24,762 nucleotides of DNA, from the NCBI GenBank assembly GCA_023249275.1, contig JAHFCV010000012.1, forward strand, positions 1-24,762, given 5' to 3'. This document shows positions 14,214 to 21,922 of this stretch, one piece after another (within the stretch, counting starts at the first letter, position 1; the number at the start of each line of letters is the position of its first letter). The notes under the pieces were generated by a model. That model saw only the letters and a program-made list of their open reading frames with translations. It ran no database searches and had not been told where the DNA came from. Source of the stretch: Candidatus Methanoperedens sp. (lineage in GTDB: Archaea; Halobacteriota; Methanosarcinia; Methanosarcinales; Methanoperedenaceae). Both the position numbers and the translations under genes were made by a program.

Positions 14214-15341
14214 ATGACACAATATACAATACCTGTTATTCCGGGCGACGGTATCGGTCCTGAGATCATCAGGGAAGGACGGAAGGTTCTTGATTCTGCC
14301 GGTGAAAGATTCGGTTTTGACATTGAATGGATTGAATACCCGCATGGCGCCGACCATTATCTCAAGACAGGAGAACTAATCTCTGAAGATACGCTAAAAG
14401 AGCTTTCCCAATACAAGGCGATATATTTCGGGGCTATTGGCGATGAGAGGATAAAGCCAGGCGTACTTGAAAAAGGAATTCTCCTGACTATCAGGTTTTA
14501 TCTTGATGAGTATGTTAACCTTCGCCCTGTGAAATTGCTGGAAGGAGTATGGACGCCCCTGAAGGATAAAACTGCCAAAGACATTGATTTCGTGGTCGTG
14601 CGCGAGAACACCGAGGACTTCTATATCGGTATCGGCGGGCGCGCTAAAAAAGGAAAGAGCAAGAAAACGCTTGAAGTTGCGCGAAACCTGTATAACATAA
14701 AATTCGGGCTTGATATAAATTCAGACAGCGATGAAATCGGCTACCAGCTCGGTCTAATCAGCAAAGAGGGGACACGAAGGGTCATCAAATATGCTTTTGA
14801 GCTTGCAAAGGACAGGAAGAAACACCTGTCATCAGTGGATAAAGCCAATGTGCTGTCTGATATTTACGGCTTCTGGCGCGAGGAATTCACGTCTATAGCT
14901 GCCGGTTATCCTGACGTAAAGACAGATTTCAATTTCGTGGATGCAATAACAATGTGGTTTGTCAAGAATCCCGAATGGTTTGATACTGTAGTGGCGCCGA
15001 ATATGTTTGGCGACATCATAACAGACCTCGGGGCGATGATACAGGGCGGTCTTGGTCTGGCTCCTGGCGGAAACATAAACCCGGAAGGGACAAGCATGTT
15101 TGAGCCCATACACGGAAGCGCGCCCAAATACAAGGGACAGAACAAGGTGAACCCTATTGCCACGATATGGGCAGGGGCGCTGCTGCTTGACCAGATTGGT
15201 GAAAATGAGGCTGCGGACGCTATTGTCAGGGCTATTGAGCAGAACATTGTGAATGGTGAAGTTAAAACATACGACATGGGAGGCTCGAATACCACATCCG
15301 ATGTCGGGAGCGATATCGCACGATTGCTTAAAGAGAAATAA
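14214..15341 (+). CDS. Isocitrate/isopropylmalate-family beta-decarboxylating dehydrogenase, substrate uncertain
   Basis: The 375-residue oxidative decarboxylase has the family landmarks IPGDGIGPEI (9-18), substrate arginines R94, R104 and R130 (VVVRENTEDFYIG), the catalytic K210 (SVDKANVL), and metal-binding D243, D267 and D271 (FVDAITMWF and MFGDIITD). The nucleotide-binding loop reads HGSAPKYKGQNKVNP. The K-Y pair (305-306) is that of NADP-dependent isocitrate dehydrogenase, whereas NAD-dependent LeuB has Asp there. The substrate loop GILLTIRFYLDEYVNLRP matches neither classic enzyme cleanly and resembles tartrate/isopropylmalate relatives. A GAGG ribosome-binding site is present. It forms a unit with the fibrillarin gene 16 nt downstream. 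Confidence 0.88.
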   Translation: MTQYTIPVIPGDGIGPEIIREGRKVLDSAGERFGFDIEWIEYPHGADHYLKTGELISEDTLKELSQYKAIYFGAIGDERIKPGVLEKGILLTIRFYLDEYVNLRPVKLLEGVWTPLKDKTAKDIDFVVVRENTEDFYIGIGGRAKKGKSKKTLEVARNLYNIKFGLDINSDSDEIGYQLGLISKEGTRRVIKYAFELAKDRKKHLSSVDKANVLSDIYGFWREEFTSIAAGYPDVKTDFNFVDAITMWFVKNPEWFDTVVAPNMFGDIITDLGAMIQGGLGLAPGGNINPEGTSMFEPIHGSAPKYKGQNKVNPIATIWAGALLLDQIGENEAADAIVRAIEQNIVNGEVKTYDMGGSNTTSDVGSDIARLLKEK

Positions 15342-15357
15342 CGAATAGGAACCGCAG

Positions 15358-16056
15358 ATGGAAAATGTTGAACTAATTGAAACCTGTCTGGACAATGTCT
15401 TCATTTTAGAACTGGATGGTTCAAAAAAGCTTGTCACAAAAAATCTCGTTCCCGGAATACAGGTTTACGGCGAGAAGCTCGTAAAAGTCGGAAACGACGA
15501 ATACCGCCTCTGGGACCCGAATCGCAGCAAGCTTGCAGCCATAATATTGAAAGGCTCATCCATATCATTGAAAAAAAGCTGTTCCGTACTTTATCTTGGC
15601 GCAGCCAACGGCACAACTGCCAGCCACGTTTCTGATATTGTTTCACTCGGCGCGGTTTTTGCCGTAGAATTCTCTCCTCGTGCGATGCATGACCTTATCC
15701 GCGCCAGCATCCCGCGTCTTAACCTCATTCCTATACTTTCGGACGCGATGCACCCCAACTCTTACAGGAATATGGTTTCGCAGGTGGATTTTTTGTATCA
15801 GGACATAGCGCAGCGCGAACAGGCAAGGATAGCCCTGCGGAATGCAGAGCTGTTCCTTAAAAAGAATGGCATTCTGGTGCTGATAATAAAATCCAGGAGC
15901 ATTGATTCCGCAAGGAAATCAAAAGAAGTGATCGATAACGAGGTAAACAAATTAGAGGGATTTTTCAAAGTCATGGAGTTAATAGATTTAGAACCTTATC
16001 ACAGCGACCACATGGCGGTTGTGGCGCAAAAAATTGGTCCGTGTAGTCCTGTATAG
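15358..16056 (+). CDS. flpA: Fibrillarin-like rRNA/tRNA 2'-O-methyltransferase
   Basis: This 232-residue methyltransferase of the C/D-box sRNP works with Nop5 and L7Ae to 2'-O-methylate rRNA at guide-selected sites. Signatures are LYLGAANGTTASHVSDIV (SAM motif I, 79-96), VFAVEFSPRAMHDLI with E104, VDFLYQDIAQREQA with D149, LIIKSRSID with K178, and PYHSDHMAVV. The usual archaeal partner gene nop5 is not adjacent. It follows a dehydrogenase gene after 16 nt with a weak AGGAAC ribosome-binding site, so it is probably co-transcribed with that metabolic gene. Confidence 0.95.
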   Translation: MENVELIETCLDNVFILELDGSKKLVTKNLVPGIQVYGEKLVKVGNDEYRLWDPNRSKLAAIILKGSSISLKKSCSVLYLGAANGTTASHVSDIVSLGAVFAVEFSPRAMHDLIRASIPRLNLIPILSDAMHPNSYRNMVSQVDFLYQDIAQREQARIALRNAELFLKKNGILVLIIKSRSIDSARKSKEVIDNEVNKLEGFFKVMELIDLEPYHSDHMAVVAQKIGPCSPV

Positions 16057-16120
16057 TTCCGAAACCTTTATCTCAAATAAAGAGGAAAACTAACATGATA
16101 GGAAAGGAAGTGTTAGGATA

Positions 16121-16501
16121 TTGAATGAATATGATATTTACAAATACATAGAATTTATAATATTTATATTGTATCTGGTTTTTATTTTCTTTTGCATTCA
16201 CATATGGCTCTTATGGAGGGATGTCGATAAAAACGAACTGAAACTCGAAAACTTCGTCAACGAATCTTTTTTTAAAAAGAACTGTGCTTATGTATTCTCA
16301 TTCAGTATACTTTTCATGATCCATGAATTTATTGAGGGTACAGCCATACCCAATGCAATGGTATATTTTGAATTCTTTGAAATGTTGGCAGTTTTGTGTC
16401 TTGTATTATTCGCATACCACTGGTACATTGTGTTAAAAGTGTCAACACATAAAAAATCCCTGCATCATGAGCTTACTTATTTCGCAACCACTAAAAATTA
16501 A
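16121..16501 (+). CDS. Three-helix membrane protein of unknown function, 126 aa
   Basis: I do not recognise this family. Hydrophobic helices lie at about 10-32, 57-72 and 83-105. Conserved-looking polar residues lie within the membrane segments (FMIHEFIEG and FAYHWYIV, each with a His), which hints at a metal or heme site, but this is speculative. The start is TTG 16121; the ATG at 16125 is in another frame and stops early. A purine-rich GGAAAGGAAG lies at about 16100-16109, somewhat far upstream. The gene stands alone between fibrillarin and the RLAN gene. Confidence 0.6.
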   Translation: MNEYDIYKYIEFIIFILYLVFIFFCIHIWLLWRDVDKNELKLENFVNESFFKKNCAYVFSFSILFMIHEFIEGTAIPNAMVYFEFFEMLAVLCLVLFAYHWYIVLKVSTHKKSLHHELTYFATTKN

Positions 16502-16583
16502 TTTTTCACTGGAAACCCACCTTCACACTCGTTAGTTATTTATACTCAGCTTATAATGATTAAGCAACGGACTGATATCTAAA

Positions 16584-17240
16584 ATGATTATAGTCAGTGA
16601 AGACGAAGATGAAAGCGACTCTAATCCGTTACTTTTTTTAAGGCAACCAGTACACGACAGCGTACTTAATATCAACCACGACTACCGTTATTTGCGGATG
16701 GGATATTATGTATCTGCGCATGCTGAAACCTTTGGAGAAAGAGTCACACCGAGCTGTACAGAGATAATGGATGCCTACAGGAACCCGCTTTTGATTGAAA
16801 AAGCAAAAAGAAACGGGCTTCAAACCAGCGATTACAGGCTGGTAACATCGCCGGATGGCGAGCTGGGCACCCCGGTCATGATGTTTGCCGTAAATCCTTT
16901 CACCAATAACTCTATGAAAGTGGTACGGTCAAGCTCAAGACTCTCTGGAATGATAAAAAAAATGAGCTACGACTCACGATTCCCTGTCTCTTTGCATTCC
17001 CTAACCGGAGAAGTACTGGAAATAGTACAGATGTTCGGGGAATCAACAAACGAAGAGATGGCTGAGTTTACAAGAAAATTCTATGAGGTATTCAATATCC
17101 CGATATGTAAATTGATTGTCCAGATTGGCGATGGCGGCGTTATCCTGAACCATTGCGAACCTGCACTGAAAAAAGAAGTGAATTGGGATATAGTTCGGGA
17201 TAAATTGCATGAGATGAAACAGAGCACGAATAAATTATGA
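16584..17240 (+). CDS. RLAN-domain protein (RimK-like ATP-grasp N-terminal domain), free-standing
   Basis: The 218 residues match the RLAN pattern that usually precedes a RimK-like ATP-grasp: a starting 'VSE' strand, PVHDSVLNINHDYRYLRMGYYVSAHAE, then TPSCTEIMDAY. A second half (about 95-218) begins VMMFAVNPFTNNSMKVV. The gene overlaps the downstream ATP-grasp gene by ATGA (17237-17240), so the two products made as one fused chain in many bacteria are here two coupled proteins. In described neighbourhoods RLAN/ATP-grasp pairs sit with GNAT acetyltransferases and are predicted to build small peptides or amides. A TTATAAT box about 30 nt upstream suggests a leaderless start. The RLAN name is from pattern memory. 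Confidence 0.7.
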   Translation: MIIVSEDEDESDSNPLLFLRQPVHDSVLNINHDYRYLRMGYYVSAHAETFGERVTPSCTEIMDAYRNPLLIEKAKRNGLQTSDYRLVTSPDGELGTPVMMFAVNPFTNNSMKVVRSSSRLSGMIKKMSYDSRFPVSLHSLTGEVLEIVQMFGESTNEEMAEFTRKFYEVFNIPICKLIVQIGDGGVILNHCEPALKKEVNWDIVRDKLHEMKQSTNKL

Positions 17241-18103
17241 AAATAGCCTGTTTTGTCGAGGCATATAATTTCAGGGATAGCGCAGAACGCAGAGCCCTTT
17301 CGAAATTCAAATCCACTGCTGAATCGATGGGGCATACGTTTGAATTTGTCTTTAAGGATGATATTCCAAAAATCCAGGATTACAACGCGCTGTTTATCAG
17401 GGCTACCACAGACCCCAGCAGTTCAGCCTACATAATCTCAAGGCTTGCAGAACAATACGGACTGAAAGTAATAGACGACCCGCATTCTATCAGGGCATGC
17501 TCGAACAAAGCCATCCTTCATGACCTGTTCCTGAAAAACAATATACCTGCGCCGAAGTCTATCCTGTTTTCCGGGGATTATTCAAAAGACAACCTGGATA
17601 CTATTTTCAGGACACTGGGAACTCCTGTCATAATAAAAACCCCCTATACCCGTTTCTCATCCCATGTCGAGATGGCAAATAGCGAAAAAGAGTTAACCAA
17701 AATCTCAAAACGTTTCCTTCCTAAATCCAAGGTCATTGTGCTCCAGGAATACATCCGCTCCGATTTTGACTGGCGCGTGGGGATGCTCAGGAACGAGGTG
17801 CTTTATTTATGCAAATATTGCATACCTGAAGGGGGCTGGAAGGTAAAATCAAAGATTAACGGCAGGAACGTATGGGGGGATACAATCGCTTTACCGCGGG
17901 AATCAATCGACCCTGAATTGAAAGATATCTGCATAAAACTGTCAAAATATGTTGGCGATGGGCTTTATGGTCTTGATGTAAAAGAAACAGGTGACGGGTT
18001 TAAAGTCATCGAGATAAACGATAATCCCAGTATATACGATGGATATGAGGATGCGGTGGATAATGATATTTACGAAAAGATTATCAGCGCACTGGTATCA
18101 TAA
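17237..18103 (+). CDS. RimK-like ATP-grasp ligase
   Basis: The 288-residue ligase would form an amide or peptide bond through an acyl-phosphate. The N-terminal preATP-grasp part (1-80) leads to VIDDPHSIRACSNKAILHDL (K91). Then come PVIIKTPYTRFSSHVEMA (nucleotide-binding K134), IVLQEYIRSDFDWRVGML (E171, D178, R180) and YGLDVKETGDGFKVIEINDNPS with the magnesium residues D247, E259 and N261. All key positions are kept, so it should be active. Translation is coupled to the RLAN gene (4-nt overlap). The end overlaps the convergent GNAT gene by 6 nt. The substrate is unknown; known RimK relatives add glutamate to proteins or cofactors, including coenzyme F420 and tetrahydrosarcinapterin. Confidence 0.88.
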   Translation: MKIACFVEAYNFRDSAERRALSKFKSTAESMGHTFEFVFKDDIPKIQDYNALFIRATTDPSSSAYIISRLAEQYGLKVIDDPHSIRACSNKAILHDLFLKNNIPAPKSILFSGDYSKDNLDTIFRTLGTPVIIKTPYTRFSSHVEMANSEKELTKISKRFLPKSKVIVLQEYIRSDFDWRVGMLRNEVLYLCKYCIPEGGWKVKSKINGRNVWGDTIALPRESIDPELKDICIKLSKYVGDGLYGLDVKETGDGFKVIEINDNPSIYDGYEDAVDNDIYEKIISALVS

Positions 18104-18604
18104 TTTCCGGACAAGGTGCAGCGCGTCATCGCCGTTTTTATAATATTTATAGAGGGTTTTATCCACAAAAAAGCCTTTTGACCTGTACAGGTTCTGGGCT
18201 GCCTTATTATTAACCCCGACTTCAAGTGTAATATTCTTAAATCCCTGTTCCTTTAAATATTCAAGCGCGGTATCCATAAGCAAGCTCGCAATGCCGGCGC
18301 GGCGGTATTCCGGATGCACGTTCAATGAATATATCCTGGCGTTTGAGATATGATTCCTTAATAAGATTATCATTGACCCGATGATGTTGCCATCGATTTC
18401 AGCCACCTGCACAATGGATTTGGCTTTAGATAGAAGATATCTCAATTGTTTTTTATGGAACGTCTCTTCTTTAAAGCATGTCTCCTCAAGGCTCAAAAGT
18501 GCATCCAGCTCTTCCTTTTTCGCAGGACGAATCTTTGGTCCCCCTCGTTTTGATGAAAAATTCTTAAAGTTTTTCAAGGAACTGTCACGCGCGCCCTCAC
18601 GCAC
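18098..18604 (-). CDS. GNAT-family N-acetyltransferase (RimI-like)
   Basis: The GNAT domain covers about residues 24-168 of the 168-residue reading. The acetyl-CoA loop VHPEYRRAGIASLLMD (R-R-x-G-x-A) lies at about 105-120, followed by LEYLKEQGFKNITLEVGVNNKAAQNLYRSKGF, the N-x-x-A-x-x-L-Y helix of RimI-type enzymes. The start is unsure: GTG 18602-18604 has an AGGTG ribosome-binding site, while TTG 18575-18577 would overlap the DUF2111 stop by 2 nt (TTGA). It is the last gene of the USP - DUF2111 - GNAT run and is tail-to-tail with the ATP-grasp gene. Confidence 0.85.
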   Translation of the reverse strand: MREGARDSSLKNFKNFSSKRGGPKIRPAKKEELDALLSLEETCFKEETFHKKQLRYLLSKAKSIVQVAEIDGNIIGSMIILLRNHISNARIYSLNVHPEYRRAGIASLLMDTALEYLKEQGFKNITLEVGVNNKAAQNLYRSKGFFVDKTLYKYYKNGDDALHLVRKL

Positions 18605-18981
18605 TCTTGCACCTGTTTTACCACTTCAGGATAATCTCCGAATATTAGACCCAGATCCACAGTACCCACCACGTCAACCACGCCGATTGCTGCAATCCCG
18701 TATCCTTCCTTATTCCTTATCGGCGCCACTATCACAGGAATGCCGGTATATTTGCCTGTTGTCGGGATTGTGCGTATGACCTTATTTTCTTTTAAAACCT
18801 GTTCAAGCACCGGACCTGTGTAATTATTATCGAGAATTTTTCCTTTTTCAATCCTGACACCTTTCTTATTCAGCGTCCTCATGGTCACAGGCAGCCCCAG
18901 GAGTTCATGTATTGCCATGGCAAATGAAGCAATTTCATCTGCATCCGAATCTGTTGAAATTTGTATATTTGTGTATTTCAT
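18574..18981 (-). CDS. DUF2111 protein (methanogen-associated, function unknown)
   Basis: The 135-residue protein matches my memory of DUF2111 from methanogens: YTGPVLEQVLKENKVIRTIP, then TGKYTGIPVIVAPIRNKEG, then IAAIGVVDVVGTVDLGLIFGDY and a final QVQECVRARVTVP. The start at ATG 18979-18981 was chosen over an upstream in-frame start at 19044 because GGTGGG lies 3-9 nt upstream and the longer reading would overlap usp. It sits 31 nt after the usp gene on the same strand and its 3' end overlaps the GNAT start, so all three are probably one transcript. Confidence 0.82.
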   Translation of the reverse strand: MKYTNIQISTDSDADEIASFAMAIHELLGLPVTMRTLNKKGVRIEKGKILDNNYTGPVLEQVLKENKVIRTIPTTGKYTGIPVIVAPIRNKEGYGIAAIGVVDVVGTVDLGLIFGDYPEVVKQVQECVRARVTVP

Positions 18982-19012
18982 ATTCCCACCCGATTTTAAT
19001 TTCTTATTTTGA

Positions 19013-19411
19013 TTACCTTGCAACCAGTACCGTACATTCCGCATTCCGCACCACGTTCTCAGCCACGCTGCCCAGAAGCACTCTCTTTAATCCCTTCCTG
19101 CCTTCAGACCCTACCACAATAGTATGAACTTTCAGGTTTTTTGCCACATTCAGGATAGTTTCCGCAGGACTTCCAAGTTTCAATATTTTCTGTACCTCCA
19201 CCCCCATTTTCTTGCCGTCAGCCACCACTTCATCCAGTACTTTCTCACCGTATTTTATAAGTTCGCCCCTATCAGAGGTGGAAGGGACGTTAACAACAAA
19301 CAGCGCAGCCATACGAATGTTGTATGATTTTGTGATTTTAAGCGCAGCAATCTCTGCTTTTTTTGCAGACTCAGAACCATCTGTGGCGAGAAGAACTTCA
19401 ACTTTTGGCAT
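19013..19411 (-). CDS. Universal stress protein (UspA family)
   Basis: The 132-residue single-domain USP begins MPKVEVLLATDGSESAKKA and ends with the nucleotide-binding loop VVGSEGRKGLKRVLLGSVAENVVRNAECTVLV (G-x-x-G-x9-G-S), so it should bind ATP and dimerise. ATG 19411 was chosen over ATG 19435 because it gives the normal family N-terminus and TTTAATAT (19434-19441) lies 27 nt upstream, making a leaderless mRNA. It is the first gene of a three-gene minus-strand run and divergent from lysA. Confidence 0.88.
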   Translation of the reverse strand: MPKVEVLLATDGSESAKKAEIAALKITKSYNIRMAALFVVNVPSTSDRGELIKYGEKVLDEVVADGKKMGVEVQKILKLGSPAETILNVAKNLKVHTIVVGSEGRKGLKRVLLGSVAENVVRNAECTVLVAR

Positions 19412-19473
19412 ATCTGAATGTTGTGTCTTAAACATATTAAAGCTTACAGTCAGTTCGCTCCTAAAAGTGAAAA

Positions 19474-19482
19474 CTATAATAC
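19474..19482 (+). promoter_or_regulatory. TATA box of lysA (divergent spacer with usp)
   Basis: CTATAATAC is centred 27 nt before the lysA ATG at 19505, the spacing expected for a leaderless archaeal transcript. No ribosome-binding site precedes that ATG. The usp box (TTTAATAT, 19434-19441, minus strand) lies in the same 93-nt spacer. Confidence 0.5.
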
Positions 19483-19504
19483 GATATCAGTTAATTGTGG
19501 CACT

Positions 19505-20785
19505 ATGTTCACAATAAAAAATCATCTCGAAGTAGAAAACAATCACCTGATAATCGGCGGGGCGGACATCACAGAACTTGCAAACCAGTACGGGACGCCC
19601 CTGTATGTTACCAACGAATCCCGTGTCGTTGAGAATTTCAAGGCGTATAGAAAAGCGTTTCCTGATGCCGACATCTATTACGCAGCCAAAGCCAACGGAA
19701 GTTTTGCGATTTTGAGGATGCTTGCAAGGCAGGGAGCCGGCGCTGACGTTTTCAGCTATGGCGAGCTTTACATGGCGCTGCTTGCAGGAATCCCGCGCGA
19801 AAAGCTCCTTTTCAACGGTAATTCAAAGACGGATTACGAGCTTCAAACAGCGGTGGAGCTTGGCGTAAGGGTATCCGTGGACTCAAGGGACGAACTGCAT
19901 ACCTTATCCGAAATAGTGCAAAAGGCAGGAAAAGAAGTGGAAGTCGCGTTCCGCGTGAACCCTGATGTTTCCACAAAAACGCACCCCAAAATATCAACCG
20001 GGCTGCGCACTTCCAAGTTCGGGATACCATCAGAGGAAGTTGTAAGTATTTATCGCGAAGCCTCAGGGCTTCCCGGAATCTTGCCATGCGGGATACACTG
20101 CCACATCGGTTCGCAGATACTGGATACTGCGCCATTTCACGAAGCGGCGCAGAAAATGATGGATTTGGTGGAAAAAGTAACCACGCTCGGAATCAACCTT
20201 AAATTCGTGGATATGGGCTCAGGTCTTGGCATTCCTTATAAGAAAGATGAACGTGCCCCCACGCCGAAAGACCATGCAGATGCGATTCTTCCGATATTTG
20301 AGGAAAGAACAAAAGCTCTTGGCATCTCGCCAAAGCTCATCCTTGAGCCGGGGCGCTACATAGTGGCTGATACCACTATTCTTCTGACCCGCGTAAATAC
20401 CGTGAAGAGAGCTGCGAAGAATTTTGTGGGCGTGGATGCGGGATTTAACCTCCTTATCCGCCCTGCGATGTACGACTCCTACCATTACGCTGTCGTGGCG
20501 AACAAGGCAGCTTCGCCTCCAGAGGATACTTATACAATAGTTGGACCGATATGCGAAACAGGCGACATTCTTGCTCATGACAGGGAACTGCCGCATATCG
20601 AGAAGGGCGACCTGATTGCGTTGCTGGATGCCGGCGCGTATGGGTTCAGCATGAGCAGCCAGTATAACGGGAGACCAAGGTGCGCCGAGGTGCTGGTGAA
20701 GGACGGGGTTGCGGATGTTATCAGGAGCGCCGAGGATGTCGGGGAGCTGATGGCGAAGCAGAAGCTGCCGGCGAGATTGATGTGA
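19505..20785 (+). CDS. lysA: Diaminopimelate decarboxylase
   Basis: The 426-residue fold-type III PLP enzyme makes L-lysine from meso-diaminopimelate, the last step of the pathway. K62 in YYAAKANGS forms the Schiff base. IHCHIGSQ (H200), the glycine-rich FVDMGSGLGIPY, LILEPGRYIVA, PICETGD (C350, active site across the dimer) and AGAYGFSMSSQYNGRPR (Y379) are all present. The open frame extends 29 codons upstream of ATG 19505, but that extension overlaps the usp start and lacks homology-like features. No other lysine genes are adjacent, so regulation is local. Confidence 0.96.
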   Translation: MFTIKNHLEVENNHLIIGGADITELANQYGTPLYVTNESRVVENFKAYRKAFPDADIYYAAKANGSFAILRMLARQGAGADVFSYGELYMALLAGIPREKLLFNGNSKTDYELQTAVELGVRVSVDSRDELHTLSEIVQKAGKEVEVAFRVNPDVSTKTHPKISTGLRTSKFGIPSEEVVSIYREASGLPGILPCGIHCHIGSQILDTAPFHEAAQKMMDLVEKVTTLGINLKFVDMGSGLGIPYKKDERAPTPKDHADAILPIFEERTKALGISPKLILEPGRYIVADTTILLTRVNTVKRAAKNFVGVDAGFNLLIRPAMYDSYHYAVVANKAASPPEDTYTIVGPICETGDILAHDRELPHIEKGDLIALLDAGAYGFSMSSQYNGRPRCAEVLVKDGVADVIRSAEDVGELMAKQKLPARLM

Positions 20786-20843
20786 TACATGGTGGAAGTA
20801 CGTTCGGTTCATAATACATACGAGTATAGGAGGGAATAATCCT

Positions 20844-20930
20844 GTGAGTCTCCTAAAAACGGTATATACAGGCTTCGTACTAAGTACGGGGTTTGTGACT
20901 GAGACGATAGGGGGGTATGTGCATCCTTAA
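20844..20930 (+). CDS. Possible 28-aa peptide with strong ribosome-binding site
   Basis: GTG 20844 opens 28 codons (SLLKTVYTGFVLSTGFVTET, then IGGYVHP) after AGGAGG at 20829-20834, among the strongest ribosome-binding motifs in the window, with 9-10 nt spacing. The peptide is hydrophobic and uncharged over most of its length. The same DNA also holds CGTAC-TAA-GTACG (20876-20888) and GTCTC/GAGAC inverted repeats, so a structured RNA is the alternative. The rest of 20786-20968 shows nothing recognisable. Confidence 0.25.
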   Translation: MSLLKTVYTGFVLSTGFVTETIGGYVHP

Positions 20931-20968
20931 GTATATCTTAAACCAGTGCAAAAATCGAGGCGTTAAAA

Positions 20969-21544
20969 ATGGGCACGGATAAAACTACAAAAAAGGACAA
21001 ACTGATAAAATGTTTAATAAGTCCCACTGAAGAAGAGAGATTAACACGAGAACCATTGATTGCATTTTCATTTTATTTATCTGGTCGGAATAACGTTCTT
21101 TTATCAGTATCAGATGAAATTATTGAAAACCTTGATAAAGGTTTTACAAATAATCCAATTCATGGTGGTCTAATAGAGCATGCTTCAACTTTGATGTGGT
21201 TTTGGACATTAGGAGCATATGAAGTTATCAGAACCATGTGTCAAGCAAAGGAATGTTTTTCTGAGAATTTCTATGAAAAAATTTCTGAATTAAAAAACGA
21301 TTTGGCAAAAGCAAGAATGCCAAGCTCAAAAATGGAGAAGAAGGGTAAAAAGATACCTGTAGGCTCAAACCGAAGTCCAGATGGATGGGATATCCCTAAT
21401 AAGGACTTATTAGTAGGTGATCCTGAAAATCCGATATCTGGGCGTACGTTGCTTGAAAAGTATGATAATATTTTATTTTCGCTAACTATTGAAGATATAA
21501 AAGCACGCCATGAAAATGCATACAATAAAGAGAGCAGGCAATGA
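20969..21544 (+). CDS. Orphan AT-rich gene, mostly helical protein, 191 aa
   Basis: I do not recognise this family. The soluble protein has a basic head, then IEHASTLMWFWTLGAYEVIRTM (a helix with aromatic residues), KNDLAKARMPSSKMEKKGKK and a Gly/Asp/Asn-rich stretch (GSNRSPDGWDIPNKDLLVGDPENPISG), ending in a helix. Its base use is clearly more AT-rich than that of lysA before it, which hints at recent transfer. It is preceded by AAGTATATCTT (about 20929-20939) as a TATA box and GAGGCG (20956-20961) as a ribosome-binding site. It lies next to toxin-antitoxin-like genes, so this may be a small accessory spot. Confidence 0.6.
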   Translation: MGTDKTTKKDKLIKCLISPTEEERLTREPLIAFSFYLSGRNNVLLSVSDEIIENLDKGFTNNPIHGGLIEHASTLMWFWTLGAYEVIRTMCQAKECFSENFYEKISELKNDLAKARMPSSKMEKKGKKIPVGSNRSPDGWDIPNKDLLVGDPENPISGRTLLEKYDNILFSLTIEDIKARHENAYNKESRQ

Positions 21545-21601
21545 AGAGCACCGACCAAGCACATCATACGACAGCGTATATACGCCCCTCCCGTTGGTCA
21601 C

Positions 21602-21856
21602 TTACGCCAGCGCCGCTGCCTTTGCATCTATTTCATACGCTGTGAATTTAGTACCTGCAATCTCTTTATGCTTGAATTTTTCAATTATATTCTCGATTTT
21701 TTTCATAGTGGGATAATCCACTATAGACTCGCCGCAATGCACACATACTTTTGCTGGTAGGTTATCAATGACCAGCAGCTTGCCCTCTACCCATACCTCT
21801 TCCATGATATTATCTTTTTTCAACTGTCCTCCACAGACAGGGCATTGTTCAGTCAT
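21602..21856 (-). CDS. YgiT/MqsA-type zinc-finger protein
   Basis: The 84-residue reading from ATG 21854-21856 has two CxxC pairs, C5-x-x-C8 (QCPVCGG) and C38-x-x-C41 (KVCVHCGE). They flank the W-x-E-G-K-L-L-V-I-D-N-L-P-A strand block of the YgiT zinc finger found as the N-terminus of MqsA antitoxins. No helix-turn-helix follows; the tail is an amphipathic helix (MKKIENIIEKFKHKEIAG). An ATG at 21880 in frame is also possible. The usual MqsR/DUF4258 toxin gene is not seen. It follows a minimal nucleotidyltransferase gene. Confidence 0.82.
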   Translation of the reverse strand: MTEQCPVCGGQLKKDNIMEEVWVEGKLLVIDNLPAKVCVHCGESIVDYPTMKKIENIIEKFKHKEIAGTKFTAYEIDAKAAALA

Positions 21857-21922
21857 TTGCGTTTCTTGTGAGCTTCCCATAAATTCTCATCTGGAACCAG
21901 TCCTTTCGTAAGATTTCTATCT

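Noticed and set aside
19418..19504. 29-codon N-terminal extension of lysA
   Set aside because: It overlaps the usp start, has no family likeness, and the ATG at 19505 is at leaderless spacing from a TATA box.
20840..20920. C/D-box sRNA or other known structured RNA
   Set aside because: Small inverted repeats exist, but no proper RUGAUGA and CUGA boxes at the needed spacing were found.
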